Below, piece by piece: positions 43,119 to 52,128 of a stretch of 64,000 nucleotides of DNA. The notes below the pieces were generated by a model, which was not told the DNA's origin, made no database searches, and was given only the letters and a program-made list of their open reading frames with translations. The DNA is taken from the NCBI GenBank assembly GCA_017640605.1, contig JAEPQH010000001.1, positions 1 through 64,000 on the forward strand. Direction: 5' to 3'. Each line of letters begins with the position of its first letter. Position 1 is the first letter of the stretch. The DNA comes from Balneolaceae bacterium (GTDB lineage Bacteria; Bacteroidota; Rhodothermia; Balneolales; Balneolaceae). The translations under genes were made by a program, and so were the position numbers.

Positions 43119-44081
43119 TCAATCGTTCAAATAGTCGAGAAGTGCTGAATTAAAGCCAGTAGGATTCTCAATCTGGAGCAAATGTCCGGATTTTCTCAAT
43201 GCTTTTGAAGTTGCATTCGGAATCTTAGAAACCCCTTGCTCGAACACATCAGCGGTGTGTCCCGGATTCAAATATCTGTTCGGAATAAGCCCATCTTCGT
43301 TTCCATAGATAATGAAAGTTGGATGAGTTATCAGATGCAAATAATCAGAAGTAGGTTCGTCAATCATCGCTTTTATCGATTGTACAACGGTGTAGGCAAA
43401 CTCATTCATTTCAGGGGATTTTGCCATTCTAACCCGCTCTTCGACCATCCACTCCCATTTAGGGTTCCATCGAAAGAAATTTAGCGACAGATTTTCTCTG
43501 ATTGTGGGCTCTGGAGCTTTAACTATCCCTTCCTGCGTAAATACATTCGCAAGCCATTTTCCTTCTCCACGATCAAATTTTTCGATACCGGCCGGTGCAG
43601 CCAGAACTAATTCTGAAATCATTTCAGGGTGATTAATAGCAAGCGTAATCCCAATCTGTCCACCCATCGAATGCCCAACGTATACAACATTATCTAAATC
43701 CATTTGGGTGATAAAATTTGCCAATACTTGTGCATAAAATCCCATCCCATACGGTAAATCGCCTTTTTCTGATTTCCCGTATCCAGGTAAATCAACGGCA
43801 ATTACTCGATAGTTCTCCGATAAAGCCTCAATATTATATCGCCAAAATCCGGCATTACTCGCCAAACCATGAACCAGTAAAATAGTTTGATCACCGGAGC
43901 CTTCATCGATGTAGGCTATGTTTGGAGATGCATCCAGAACCTGAGTTTCAAAGCCGTAATCGATGTCGCTGAAGGCGATCGCTTCTTTATGTGCATGTTT
44001 TATTCCACCACAATTAAGACTCAGAATTGCTGCAATAAGTAGAAATAGTAAAGGTGCTTTATTCTTCATTTTCATCACCAT
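43119..44081 (-). CDS. Alpha/beta-hydrolase lipoprotein
   Basis: About 320 residues from ATG 44081, sharing one base with the preceding stop (TGATG); the in-frame TTG at 44084 is less likely. The leader ends at LSLNCGG (Cys24), so it is probably a lipoprotein. Hydrolase motifs: oxyanion HGLASNAGFW, nucleophile elbow VGHSMGGQ (Ser138), acid in YGNEDGLIPNRY and His in KSGHLLQIENP. It resembles MhpC/BioH-type ester hydrolases. As the last gene of the acyl-metabolism row it may release acid from an extracellular ester for uptake by the symporter encoded upstream (inference). Confidence 0.85.
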   Translation of the reverse strand: MVMKMKNKAPLLFLLIAAILSLNCGGIKHAHKEAIAFSDIDYGFETQVLDASPNIAYIDEGSGDQTILLVHGLASNAGFWRYNIEALSENYRVIAVDLPGYGKSEKGDLPYGMGFYAQVLANFITQMDLDNVVYVGHSMGGQIGITLAINHPEMISELVLAAPAGIEKFDRGEGKWLANVFTQEGIVKAPEPTIRENLSLNFFRWNPKWEWMVEERVRMAKSPEMNEFAYTVVQSIKAMIDEPTSDYLHLITHPTFIIYGNEDGLIPNRYLNPGHTADVFEQGVSKIPNATSKALRKSGHLLQIENPTGFNSALLDYLND

Positions 44082-45670
44082 CAATTAAACATTAACCAGC
44101 TAAGCGTTACAAATGTCACCCAAGGATTAGTAGGCTTAATTCCTTGTTCGGTGGCAGCCGGGGCGTCGTAAAAATCGCCGGTTACAGCGTAGGCCGCATT
44201 TATACCCAGAGTTAGAAATACCTTGAGATTGTATTTCACTTCCGCATTTATTTCCGTTCCGATATGTGATCCGCCCTGTGGTAAAGTGAAGTTACTGTAG
44301 GCAAATGCGCCTCCGACTTTTGCACTTAATTTATACGGAATCAGATCCCTCATAATATTTACAGTTCCGCCGGTAACACCCAATCCAACATTAGAAATGT
44401 CGTGTACCATGGAATAATATCGACTTACAACCTGCGCATCAGGAAAAACTAACAAAGAACGATGCGAACTGTAAATCCCAACCGGCGATCCCCACACATT
44501 TCCGGTTAACACACTGTTTAAGGTACCATCATCAACATTGTCAACATCTCCGGTTGTTGAAATGAGTTCTACCCAAACTTTATCATTTTCTGTTTTCCCG
44601 TATTGATATGCAACCGAGGCATTTACGGTTGTACCAAATACAGAAACATTATCTAAATCTTCATTTTCTGGATTTAATGTGCCAAGGTTAGAAATTACAT
44701 AAGCATCTGCTTGCAACGGACCTTGAACAAAATTTCTGTTGTAATGTAGCGTTGTTCCCAGCCATAAAATATTTGCGGCATATCGCTGATTTCCACCCGG
44801 AAAGTTCACCCTCGTAGCGCCATTATATGCTGCTAATTGCGATGTTAAACCTTGTCCAAGTACCGAAATACCACCTGCACCTTTTGCAGTATCGCGTAAA
44901 TACCATGCATTTACACCCCATTCTAATTTTGGGGTGGGTCTTGTTAATACATCCGCCATCGTAATAAAAACGTCTTGGTCGCGACTAACCTGATTTTCCC
45001 ATAATTGGAAAAAACCTAATCGCGCATGTACTGCTTGATGTGGTCGTGCAAACCAACTCGCCCCCACAGCTTGGGTTCCCCAAAAGGATAATTTGTAGCC
45101 TGTTGTTTGAAAGTGGCTGATCGGGGTAATATTCGGATCATAAGGACCATCAAAAATTCGTTGCATACCTAAAACCAGATTCCACCAACTATCTTTAGGT
45201 CGCAGAGAAACATTGGCCATTAGCGTTTGGAGATTTACTTGTCCACCGCTTATTCCTCCACCTCGGTTATTACCCACACCGTAAGAATTATCACCCCAAG
45301 TGTAATCGATTTTGAAAAGCCCTCTGAAGGTTGCAAACCCATCTAAAATAGCCGGTTGATATACCATGTAAGGCACAAATCTTTGCTCCGTGTAAACAGC
45401 AGTTCGATTTACTGTTTCAGTAGAGTTTGGCCCAAATAACCGACCAATTACTTGTCCTTGCAATACCTCGTTGGTGGGTGTTACATTGGAAGCAGTAGAA
45501 CGGAAAAAAGAATAGCCAATGAATTGGAATTCACGCGGAATTGGATCTGATAATCGCTCTTTTTTTGCTCGTTCTTTTGCAAGTTGTGATGTGGAATCGG
45601 TGTGTAATGATTCTTGAGCGAACACCGATGTTGAACACATCATCAGTAAGATAATGGCCAGTTTTTTCAT
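44081..45670 (-). CDS. Outer-membrane beta-barrel protein of the acyl-metabolism row, unknown family
   Basis: A 529-residue protein with a signal peptide (ends SVFAQ, residue 18-19). The mature part is a chain of amphipathic strands with many aromatic residues at strand ends (e.g. FRGLFKIDYTWGDNSYGVG, WWNLVLGMQRIFDGPYDPN) and a terminal VTFVTLSWLMFN. The layout recalls alginate-export/porin-like barrels of about 18 strands, but I cannot name the family. Between the lipoprotein gene (a hairpin intervenes) and the secreted hydrolase gene, it could be the outer-membrane channel for the operon's substrate. Confidence 0.65.
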   Translation of the reverse strand: MKKLAIILLMMCSTSVFAQESLHTDSTSQLAKERAKKERLSDPIPREFQFIGYSFFRSTASNVTPTNEVLQGQVIGRLFGPNSTETVNRTAVYTEQRFVPYMVYQPAILDGFATFRGLFKIDYTWGDNSYGVGNNRGGGISGGQVNLQTLMANVSLRPKDSWWNLVLGMQRIFDGPYDPNITPISHFQTTGYKLSFWGTQAVGASWFARPHQAVHARLGFFQLWENQVSRDQDVFITMADVLTRPTPKLEWGVNAWYLRDTAKGAGGISVLGQGLTSQLAAYNGATRVNFPGGNQRYAANILWLGTTLHYNRNFVQGPLQADAYVISNLGTLNPENEDLDNVSVFGTTVNASVAYQYGKTENDKVWVELISTTGDVDNVDDGTLNSVLTGNVWGSPVGIYSSHRSLLVFPDAQVVSRYYSMVHDISNVGLGVTGGTVNIMRDLIPYKLSAKVGGAFAYSNFTLPQGGSHIGTEINAEVKYNLKVFLTLGINAAYAVTGDFYDAPAATEQGIKPTNPWVTFVTLSWLMFN

Positions 45671-45695
45671 AAGTAGAGGTGTTTGTTTGAATAAA

Positions 45696-45723
45696 AAAGA
45701 GGCAGATTAAACTCTGCCTCTTT
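45696..45723 (-). terminator. Terminator-like hairpin after the small lipoprotein gene
   Basis: AAAGAGGCAG (45696-45705) and CTGCCTCTTT (45714-45723) form a 10-bp stem; on the minus strand a run of T follows. It would end or attenuate the reductase-to-lipoprotein transcript before the barrel and hydrolase genes. Confidence 0.8.
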
Positions 45724-45734
45724 CAACTCAAGAT

Positions 45735-46238
45735 TTATTGGCGTGCAAAGCCCTGAACCCAAATGGTTCCATTGCTTGAACCACCCACTAAGGTGCTTCC
45801 GAAACCTCCTTCAACCGTTGGTGCTTCTGCGCCAATATTTGGTTCAGTTTGGATTACTTCATAAGTCATGGTATTGCCTTGAATCTGGAAAATACCAGCA
45901 GAAGTCAGCGATGTTGGCGTAGCCTGAGTAAGAGTGATGGTTCGAATTTCACCAGCTTCACCTTCACCTAAACTGTACGTTCCGGTAAATGTTACCTGAG
46001 CGCCGGCACTGTCGGTAGAAACTACATTGTATGTTCCGTTTTCTTCGAAATCGGCATCAATTCGAGCTGTTTTTGTTAGCGCCTGTAAGCCAACCGCTAC
46101 ATTGCTGGCGCCTTCAGAAACCCATTCGCCAACAATTGCTTCAACTTCCACTTCAACGCTACTGCTGTTACTTTCTCCACATGAATAAGCAAACATGGAG
46201 GCTGCAATTAGTACTAATGTTAATAGTTTATTTTTCAT
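45735..46238 (-). CDS. Small lipocalin-like lipoprotein
   Basis: The start is ATG 46238: AAGGTG lies about six bases upstream, and the in-frame GTG at 46247 falls within that site. The 167-residue product has a lipobox (FAYSC), an opening IVGEWVSEGASNVAVG that resembles the first strand of lipocalin-like DUF domains, and alternating strands up to WVQGFARQ. Function unknown; probably binds a hydrophobic ligand or caps a barrel (inference). It follows the CoA ligase gene by about 25 bases. Confidence 0.65.
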   Translation of the reverse strand: MKNKLLTLVLIAASMFAYSCGESNSSSVEVEVEAIVGEWVSEGASNVAVGLQALTKTARIDADFEENGTYNVVSTDSAGAQVTFTGTYSLGEGEAGEIRTITLTQATPTSLTSAGIFQIQGNTMTYEVIQTEPNIGAEAPTVEGGFGSTLVGGSSNGTIWVQGFARQ

Positions 46239-46262
46239 AGTTATCACCTTATCGATATTGGT

Positions 46263-47780
46263 TTAGTTAAACGATTTGTTTTGATTGATATATTCTTTCA
46301 GTGTTTTCTTCTGGATTTTACCCGTATCGCTTTTGGGTAATTCAACCATAAAAACGAAGTGCTTCGGCACTTTAAATTTTGCAAGATGTTCTTTGCAGTA
46401 ACTCGACAGTTCATCGCTTGTTAGTTCCCCGAATTCTGTCACAACGAACGCCATTCCAACTTCACCCCAAGTATCGTCGGGCACGCCAATTACTGCAACT
46501 TCTTTCACATTTTTATGTTTTACTAACAGTTGCTCAATTTCAGCGGGATATACATTTTCCGCGCCGCTAATAAACATGTCTTTTTTTCGATCTACGATAA
46601 AGAAGTACCCTTCTTCATCTTTTCGAACCAGATCCCCTGTTTTCAGCCAACCTTGCTCGATGGTTTCTTGGGTGGCGTTCGGGTTATTCCAATAGCCTTC
46701 GGTACAAACTGGACCTTTCAGCCATAACTCTCCTACTTCACCAATCTGTACTTCTTTTCCATCATCATTTACAATTTTTGTGTCGATGTAGAAGTTTGCA
46801 AACCCTACAGATCCTTTCTTTCGGATAGCGTCTTCTTCATTTAATGAAAACACATTTGGACCAAATTCTGTTAGCCCGTATCCCTGCCGCACCGGTACTC
46901 CTTTATGATGCCATTTTTCGATAAGTGGTATCGGCATAGGTTCTCCGCCCACAATGGCATATCGAATACTGCTCAAGTCGGTGTTTTCGAAAGATGCTTC
47001 ATCCGCGAGCATGGCCATCATTGTTGGAACACCGAATAAAACCGAGACTTTATATTTGGCGCATAATTCTAATACCTGATCCGGCTCGAATTTTTTAAGA
47101 AGAACAACTTTACCACCTCTGTGAAGAATGGGTGTGGTTAACACATTCCAGCCACCGGTATGGAAAAAGGGGGCAAACGTTAAAATCACATCCTGCTGCG
47201 TCAGGTTTAAGCGTAATCCCGTGTTGATGGAATTCCAAAACAACATTTTGTTCGTGATGATGGCACCTTTCGGTCGGCCCGTTGTACCACTTGTATACAG
47301 GATTTTGCAGGTGTATTCGAAATGACCGGCAAATGTGACTGCTTTAGGTTCGTGCTTATCGCAACCATTTATAAATGCATCAAATTGTATGATTTGCCCA
47401 ACGAATTCTGTTTTCTTGACGGTAGCTTCATATTCTTCTTCATGAATCAGAAGTGATGGAGTTGCATCCTCTAACTGATACGCTAATTCCGGGGCTGCTA
47501 ATCGGTAATTGAGTGGAAGTAAAATCGCGCCTAGTTTCTGTAGCGCAAAAAATAGAACGATATACTCATATCGATTCATAGATAATACAGCTACCCGGTC
47601 ACCGGCTTCAATTCCATATTCATGCTGTAAACACGATGCCGTTACACCCACTTTTTGATGTAGTTCGAAATAGGTGATCGTCACATTCTGATCTACACTT
47701 TCAATCGCTACACTTTCAGTTGCATATTGCGCCCAGCGCTTGATCCAATCTACTTCTAAGAATTCTTCAGTTCTAACCAT
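46263..47780 (-). CDS. Acyl-CoA synthetase (AMP-binding, FadD-like)
   Basis: A 505-residue adenylating enzyme. P-loop YTSGTTGRPKGA (about 169-180), QGYGLTEFGP (A5), LKTGDLVRKDEEGYFFIVDRKKD (A7-A8) and the terminal Lys in PKSDTGKIQKK (A10) are all present. It activates a carboxylic acid to acyl-AMP and then acyl-CoA. The length fits short/medium-chain or aromatic-acid ligases rather than the longer FadD. Its start overlaps the preceding hydrolase gene by 25 bases, so coupling is tight. Substrate unknown. Confidence 0.9.
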   Translation of the reverse strand: MVRTEEFLEVDWIKRWAQYATESVAIESVDQNVTITYFELHQKVGVTASCLQHEYGIEAGDRVAVLSMNRYEYIVLFFALQKLGAILLPLNYRLAAPELAYQLEDATPSLLIHEEEYEATVKKTEFVGQIIQFDAFINGCDKHEPKAVTFAGHFEYTCKILYTSGTTGRPKGAIITNKMLFWNSINTGLRLNLTQQDVILTFAPFFHTGGWNVLTTPILHRGGKVVLLKKFEPDQVLELCAKYKVSVLFGVPTMMAMLADEASFENTDLSSIRYAIVGGEPMPIPLIEKWHHKGVPVRQGYGLTEFGPNVFSLNEEDAIRKKGSVGFANFYIDTKIVNDDGKEVQIGEVGELWLKGPVCTEGYWNNPNATQETIEQGWLKTGDLVRKDEEGYFFIVDRKKDMFISGAENVYPAEIEQLLVKHKNVKEVAVIGVPDDTWGEVGMAFVVTEFGELTSDELSSYCKEHLAKFKVPKHFVFMVELPKSDTGKIQKKTLKEYINQNKSFN

Positions 47781-48817
47781 CCTGCAAATCGGGTTAAATG
47801 GTTCATAAATTCATCAGGTTTTTCCAAAAACGGTGAATGCCCTACATTTTCCATTACGATTTCATGAAGGGGATATTCATGCGTCGCATATTGCTCAAGA
47901 ACATGTCTTGTCTGCTCGATCATGGGTTGGGGCGGACACTTTTCCACTCCGGGATAACCCGGTATTTTCCCCGTCAATCCCAGATAATTCACATCAAACT
48001 GTGAGGTATTTGAAACTATGGGATCATCAGCTCCACGAATCCAAAGCACTTTTACTTTGTCATCCGCTTCTAGAATTCTATCCGCTAACGTTTGATTGTA
48101 TTTTGGGGAAGCTGCGTTTACAGGACCGAACTTTCCGGGAGCTACAAAGGGCCAGTTTTTTGAGGTTTCAATATCACCGGGATACTTATTGTGACCGATT
48201 TTCTGCTTTAAGAGCCCTGATAACAAGTCCTCGGTTTGATCCGTATCCGCTAAGCTTTTCCAATAATAGGTATTCATTATTTCGCGTGGACTAGTCAGCG
48301 GCTCATTTGAACTTCGATCTTTCATTTCGATTCGTTTAGCAAATTCTTTATTCGCAACACCGGCTCCGCTTCCGGCAAAATCAGGCCACACAGGGGTTCC
48401 ATCTACATCTTTAGTACCACCGTAACCATAGGGTGAAATGGGATTTATGAGCGTAACTGATTCAAGTTTAGAGGAGCAATCTGCCAGAAGTTCATAAACA
48501 ACTCCCCCTCCCATACTATGGCCGACCGCGTGTACTTTATTTATGCCAAGTTTCAGGAGTAAAGCCTGTAAATCTTCCGAAAAATCTTTGAAGCCTCTAG
48601 TTGCATCTATGAGCTTGTCTTCCGTATCACCATAACCACGAAGATCAGGGGCAATTGCTGGAATATCTTCCGGTAAGCGATTCATTACATCCTTCCAAAA
48701 AACCGATGATGATCCATTTCCATGAATGAACAGCACAGGTATTTGATCTGAATCGCCTGATTTTGAAAGCACGTGAAGCGCTATTCGCGAAGTTTGTATG
48801 ATTTTTGAATCGATCAT
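47756..48817 (-). CDS. Cytoplasmic alpha/beta-hydrolase
   Basis: A 353-residue hydrolase without a leader. Oxyanion segment FIHGNGSSS, nucleophile elbow VGHSMGGG (Ser101), acid in IRGADDPIVS and His in VGHSPFLEKP. A large lid of about 130 residues (from about 125 to 250) separates core strands, longer than in typical family members. Genes overlap at both ends (4 bases with the symporter, 25 with the CoA ligase). It likely hydrolyses an imported ester, amide or lactone to the acid used by the ligase (inference). Confidence 0.85.
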   Translation of the reverse strand: MIDSKIIQTSRIALHVLSKSGDSDQIPVLFIHGNGSSSVFWKDVMNRLPEDIPAIAPDLRGYGDTEDKLIDATRGFKDFSEDLQALLLKLGINKVHAVGHSMGGGVVYELLADCSSKLESVTLINPISPYGYGGTKDVDGTPVWPDFAGSGAGVANKEFAKRIEMKDRSSNEPLTSPREIMNTYYWKSLADTDQTEDLLSGLLKQKIGHNKYPGDIETSKNWPFVAPGKFGPVNAASPKYNQTLADRILEADDKVKVLWIRGADDPIVSNTSQFDVNYLGLTGKIPGYPGVEKCPPQPMIEQTRHVLEQYATHEYPLHEIVMENVGHSPFLEKPDEFMNHLTRFAGWLELKNS

Positions 48818-50334
48818 GATTCCTGCCCTTTTTCTGGAAGTTCAGATCGATCGAAATGCATCACCAAAAAAGCCACAATAATGGAGACTAGAATTGCTGT
48901 GGATGCAGCCACACCGGGATTTTCTCCGGTTGCTTCGGTAAAAGGCACCGGTAACCGCAAGTAGTACATCGAAAAGTGAATAACTACCGCGGTAACTGAA
49001 GCTGTAAATACCGCTTTCAATGTGACTTTTGGATGAAAGGTGCCAAGTAAAATAGGAATAAATGCAGCAGAGAAGTATGCATAAACTCCATTTTGAGCAA
49101 AAATCCCTACACTAAGTTTCGGGTTTATCAATTGATCCCAACTCACAAAAATCGTTGCTATGGCAAGTGCAACAATTACCATTTTGTTGATGAAAATTTG
49201 CCGATTGGCGTCTTTTTCAAATAGTCGGGGTGCTAAAGGCTTTAGAATATCCTGAGTGATGGTGGTTGATAATGATTGAATCAATCCTTCCAGGGTAGAC
49301 AATCCTGCTGATAACAAACCCATTACCAAAAGTAGTCCAACAAAAACTGGAAACTCACTTACCACATATGCTGAGACTAATCCATCCATCGGGATCGCTT
49401 CTCCGGCTGCTTGTAAATCAGGAAAGGCAATGCGAATATATAATCCTGTAATTACTACCAGGAAAAACAACATTTGTACCGAGCCACCCACCCACAAGTA
49501 TGTGTTTACATCTTTATCGTTTTTCAGTAGCAACGATTTAGTAAGTATATGCGGCTGACAAATAATTGCCACTCCAACAATGATCTGTGCTACGAAAATT
49601 TCGTAAAAATCACGAAACAGAAAACTTTGATCGTTTGTGGATTGGATTAGCTTTGGGTCAATAGATTCAAGCTTTTCCATAAACCCAAAAACACCTTCCC
49701 GAAAATGCTCGTAGCCCGATCCTAACAAGATGAAGGCCACTATCAACATAAGCACAGCTTGAATAGTGTTGGTATACACCATCGAATTTGCTCCACCGTA
49801 CATCATGTATCCAAACACGAAAATTACAATTCCCAGCAACGCGTAGAATTCAGGCACCGCAAGTGTACTGGAAATTACTTTAGTCAATCCCACACAAATC
49901 AATACAATAAATGTGAGCAAAAGCATTGATAGAAAGGCAAAGAAAAGTCCGTACGATTTACTATCGTAGCGGCTTTGCATCCATTGGGCTAAGGTTAACG
50001 CTTTAACGGATTGTCCATGTTTTCTGAACCCTTTTGTCAAAATTACCAACGATATAATGGCCGCAATAGGTAAGGCAATGGCCATGCTCAGCACTCCACT
50101 AATGCCATATAATGCTACAAAACCTGGATTTATAATAAAGGTGGCTGCACTAGTGATGGAAGCCGCCAATGATAATCCAACCGCGTAAGGAGAAAAAATC
50201 ACGCTTCCTACTGCGTAATCATCAATGCTTTTTGTTTTACGCGCTCCTTTAATTACGATGGAAATTAACACCACCGCATAGGCCAGAATTAAAATCCAGC
50301 CGGCAATTATCATATGTTCAGAAGCGAGATTCAT
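48814..50334 (-). CDS. Sodium:solute symporter (SSS family)
   Basis: A 506-residue transporter with about 13 helices. SSS hallmarks: DDYAVGSVIFSP near the N-terminus, LSLAASITSAATFIINPGFV, GYMMYGGANSMVYTNTIQAVLM and the conserved GLLSAGLSTLEGLIQSLSTTI. Related carriers import pantothenate, acetate, proline or other carboxylates with Na+. Gene order (before the hydrolase and CoA ligase, 4-base overlap) suggests the substrate is a carboxylate or its ester. Confidence 0.9.
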   Translation of the reverse strand: MNLASEHMIIAGWILILAYAVVLISIVIKGARKTKSIDDYAVGSVIFSPYAVGLSLAASITSAATFIINPGFVALYGISGVLSMAIALPIAAIISLVILTKGFRKHGQSVKALTLAQWMQSRYDSKSYGLFFAFLSMLLLTFIVLICVGLTKVISSTLAVPEFYALLGIVIFVFGYMMYGGANSMVYTNTIQAVLMLIVAFILLGSGYEHFREGVFGFMEKLESIDPKLIQSTNDQSFLFRDFYEIFVAQIIVGVAIICQPHILTKSLLLKNDKDVNTYLWVGGSVQMLFFLVVITGLYIRIAFPDLQAAGEAIPMDGLVSAYVVSEFPVFVGLLLVMGLLSAGLSTLEGLIQSLSTTITQDILKPLAPRLFEKDANRQIFINKMVIVALAIATIFVSWDQLINPKLSVGIFAQNGVYAYFSAAFIPILLGTFHPKVTLKAVFTASVTAVVIHFSMYYLRLPVPFTEATGENPGVAASTAILVSIIVAFLVMHFDRSELPEKGQES

Positions 50335-50343
50335 AATCTTTGG

Positions 50344-51333
50344 CTACCATTTAAATGCGTTACAAGCGAAGGTTAATCCCCCACCAGATCCCATCATTAC
50401 AAATATGTCTCCTTTTTTTAATTCTCCACGACGAACCGTGATATCTAAAGCCATACCAATTGCCGCAGAGCCGGTATAACCATAGTTTTGCATGATTGCT
50501 GGAGCGGTTTCTCTGGGCAGGTTAAGATTGTCCATGGTTTCCCAGATCTGATTGATGTTGATCTGAGTCATAAATGCTTTTTTGATATCGCTCACCTTAA
50601 AACCACCTCGATCTGCCACGGCTTGAATCATTTCAGTCCACATGATCGGGTTGAGTTCTTTAGGGAATTTCTTTGCGAAAACGAGTTTCTGATTTCCATC
50701 CTCAATACTTTTCAGCGTGGTTGGATGTGCGTTTCCACCATGATAAATACCCATGTAATCGTAAAACTCGCCTCGGGTACGCATATCACTTGCAAGGTGG
50801 TAAGGCTGTTCTTCTTCCGTTTCAGCAAGTATGGCTGCTGCAGCTCCATCAGCAAACAGGGTAACCGTTTTCTTGTCATCCAGATTTAGGTATCTACTCA
50901 TTCCATAGCCACCAATAACCAGCGCTTTTTTATATCTGCGATCAGATTTGATGAAATTCGCTGCTGTTTCGCTGGCAACTACGAATCCGGCACAAGCAGT
51001 ATTTATGTCGAAACTGGCTGCATTTACAAATCCCATTTTATGGCAAACTACCGATGCCGTGGAAGGTGAAATAAAATCCGGTGTATCGGTCGAAATCACC
51101 AATAAATCAATTTCTGAAGGTGACAGGGAGGCCATATCAAGAGCTTTTTCCGCTGCTTCAATACAAAAATCACTCATCGCCTCCCCTTCGGTCATCCACC
51201 TACGTTCTTTGATGGTCAGGTTTTGCTGTAACCAAGTGTCTACATCTTCACCCAACTGTTGGTTAAACCAGCTGTTTTGTACCACCCGATCCGGCACTGC
51301 CATTCCGCTTGCTATTATTCGCGCACTTCTCAT
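50344..51333 (-). CDS. Ketoacyl synthase III (FabH)-like protein with altered catalytic residues
   Basis: A 329-residue thiolase-fold protein. The nucleophile Cys114 is kept (NTACAGF), but the usual HQAN motif is MTQINI (Thr256 where FabH has His) and the usual GNTSAAS is GYTGSAA (Tyr286 where FabH has Asn). The C-terminal GSGGGLTFACNAF is normal. FabH-type condensation needs the His/Asn pair for decarboxylation, so this protein more likely transfers or cleaves acyl groups without it. It is 4-base coupled to the reductase gene and close to the symporter gene. Confidence 0.85.
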   Translation of the reverse strand: MRSARIIASGMAVPDRVVQNSWFNQQLGEDVDTWLQQNLTIKERRWMTEGEAMSDFCIEAAEKALDMASLSPSEIDLLVISTDTPDFISPSTASVVCHKMGFVNAASFDINTACAGFVVASETAANFIKSDRRYKKALVIGGYGMSRYLNLDDKKTVTLFADGAAAAILAETEEEQPYHLASDMRTRGEFYDYMGIYHGGNAHPTTLKSIEDGNQKLVFAKKFPKELNPIMWTEMIQAVADRGGFKVSDIKKAFMTQININQIWETMDNLNLPRETAPAIMQNYGYTGSAAIGMALDITVRRGELKKGDIFVMMGSGGGLTFACNAFKW

Positions 51334-52064
51334 GAAATAACGCCCCCATCCACACTGAGCACAGTTCCTGTGATAAAACTTGCTTTATCAGATGCAAGAA
51401 ATACATACGCATTTGCAATATCTTCAGGAGCGCCCATTCTTCCGATTGGAGTTTTAGCAACCATTCCTTCAATCACTTTTTCCGGCATTTTTTGAACCAT
51501 TTCCGTGGCTATAAATCCCGGAGCAATTGCATTCACTCTAATTCCCTTTCTTCCCAATTCTCGCGCTAGTGTTTTGGTCATTCCAATAACGCCCGCTTTT
51601 GTAGCTACATAATTCGTTTGACCGAAATTGCCATATAAACCAACCACAGAACTAGCATTTAAAATCACTCCTTTGCCGCCTTCAACCATGATTGGAGCTA
51701 CCGCTTTTGCACAGTTAAAAACACCGGTTAAGTTTACATCGATTACTTTTTGCCAGGTAGCAGCGTCCATTTTTAAGAAGCTACGATCCATAGTAATTCC
51801 GGCATTGTTGATGAGCACATCAATAGATCCGACATCCTTTACAATTTGGGCAACGGCGTTTTCTACCTTTTCAAGGCTTGTCACATCAACCTTTGCAAAA
51901 TATACTTGATGCCCTTTAGCCGTTAATTCTTCCGTTAGCTCTCTCCCTTTTTCTTCATTCACATCCCAAATGCAAACAATAGCTTTTTCTTCGAGAAATG
52001 CCCGCACGGTTGCCTCTCCTATTCCTGCTGCTCCACCTGTTACTAATACAACTTGTTGATCCAT
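51330..52064 (-). CDS. SDR-family 3-oxoacyl reductase/hydroxyacyl dehydrogenase (FabG-like)
   Basis: A 244-residue Rossmann enzyme: TGGAAGIG (9-16), NNAG (86-89), catalytic Ser139, Tyr152 and Lys156 (SVVGLYGNFGQTNYVATK), and the PG motif IAPGFIATEM. FabG-like by length and motifs. In this context it is more likely a catabolic hydroxyacyl dehydrogenase or acetoacetyl-CoA reductase than the housekeeping FabG. It is the first gene of the operon, with an operator-like palindrome 18 bases upstream of its start. Confidence 0.9.
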   Translation of the reverse strand: MDQQVVLVTGGAAGIGEATVRAFLEEKAIVCIWDVNEEKGRELTEELTAKGHQVYFAKVDVTSLEKVENAVAQIVKDVGSIDVLINNAGITMDRSFLKMDAATWQKVIDVNLTGVFNCAKAVAPIMVEGGKGVILNASSVVGLYGNFGQTNYVATKAGVIGMTKTLARELGRKGIRVNAIAPGFIATEMVQKMPEKVIEGMVAKTPIGRMGAPEDIANAYVFLASDKASFITGTVLSVDGGVIS

Positions 52065-52081
52065 TGTTAATATTTTTTATG

Positions 52082-52097
52082 TTTGAAATTTTTCAAA
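52082..52097. promoter_or_regulatory. Predicted MarR/GbsR operator before the fabG-like gene
   Basis: TTTGAAA, TT, TTTCAAA: perfect 7-base inverted arms. It lies 17 bases upstream of the reductase start codon. A near-identical 16-mer precedes the regulator gene itself (52644-52659). Confidence 0.6.
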
Positions 52098-52128
52098 TGT
52101 TCGTTTTAAAATTTTTTAGCCTGATGAA

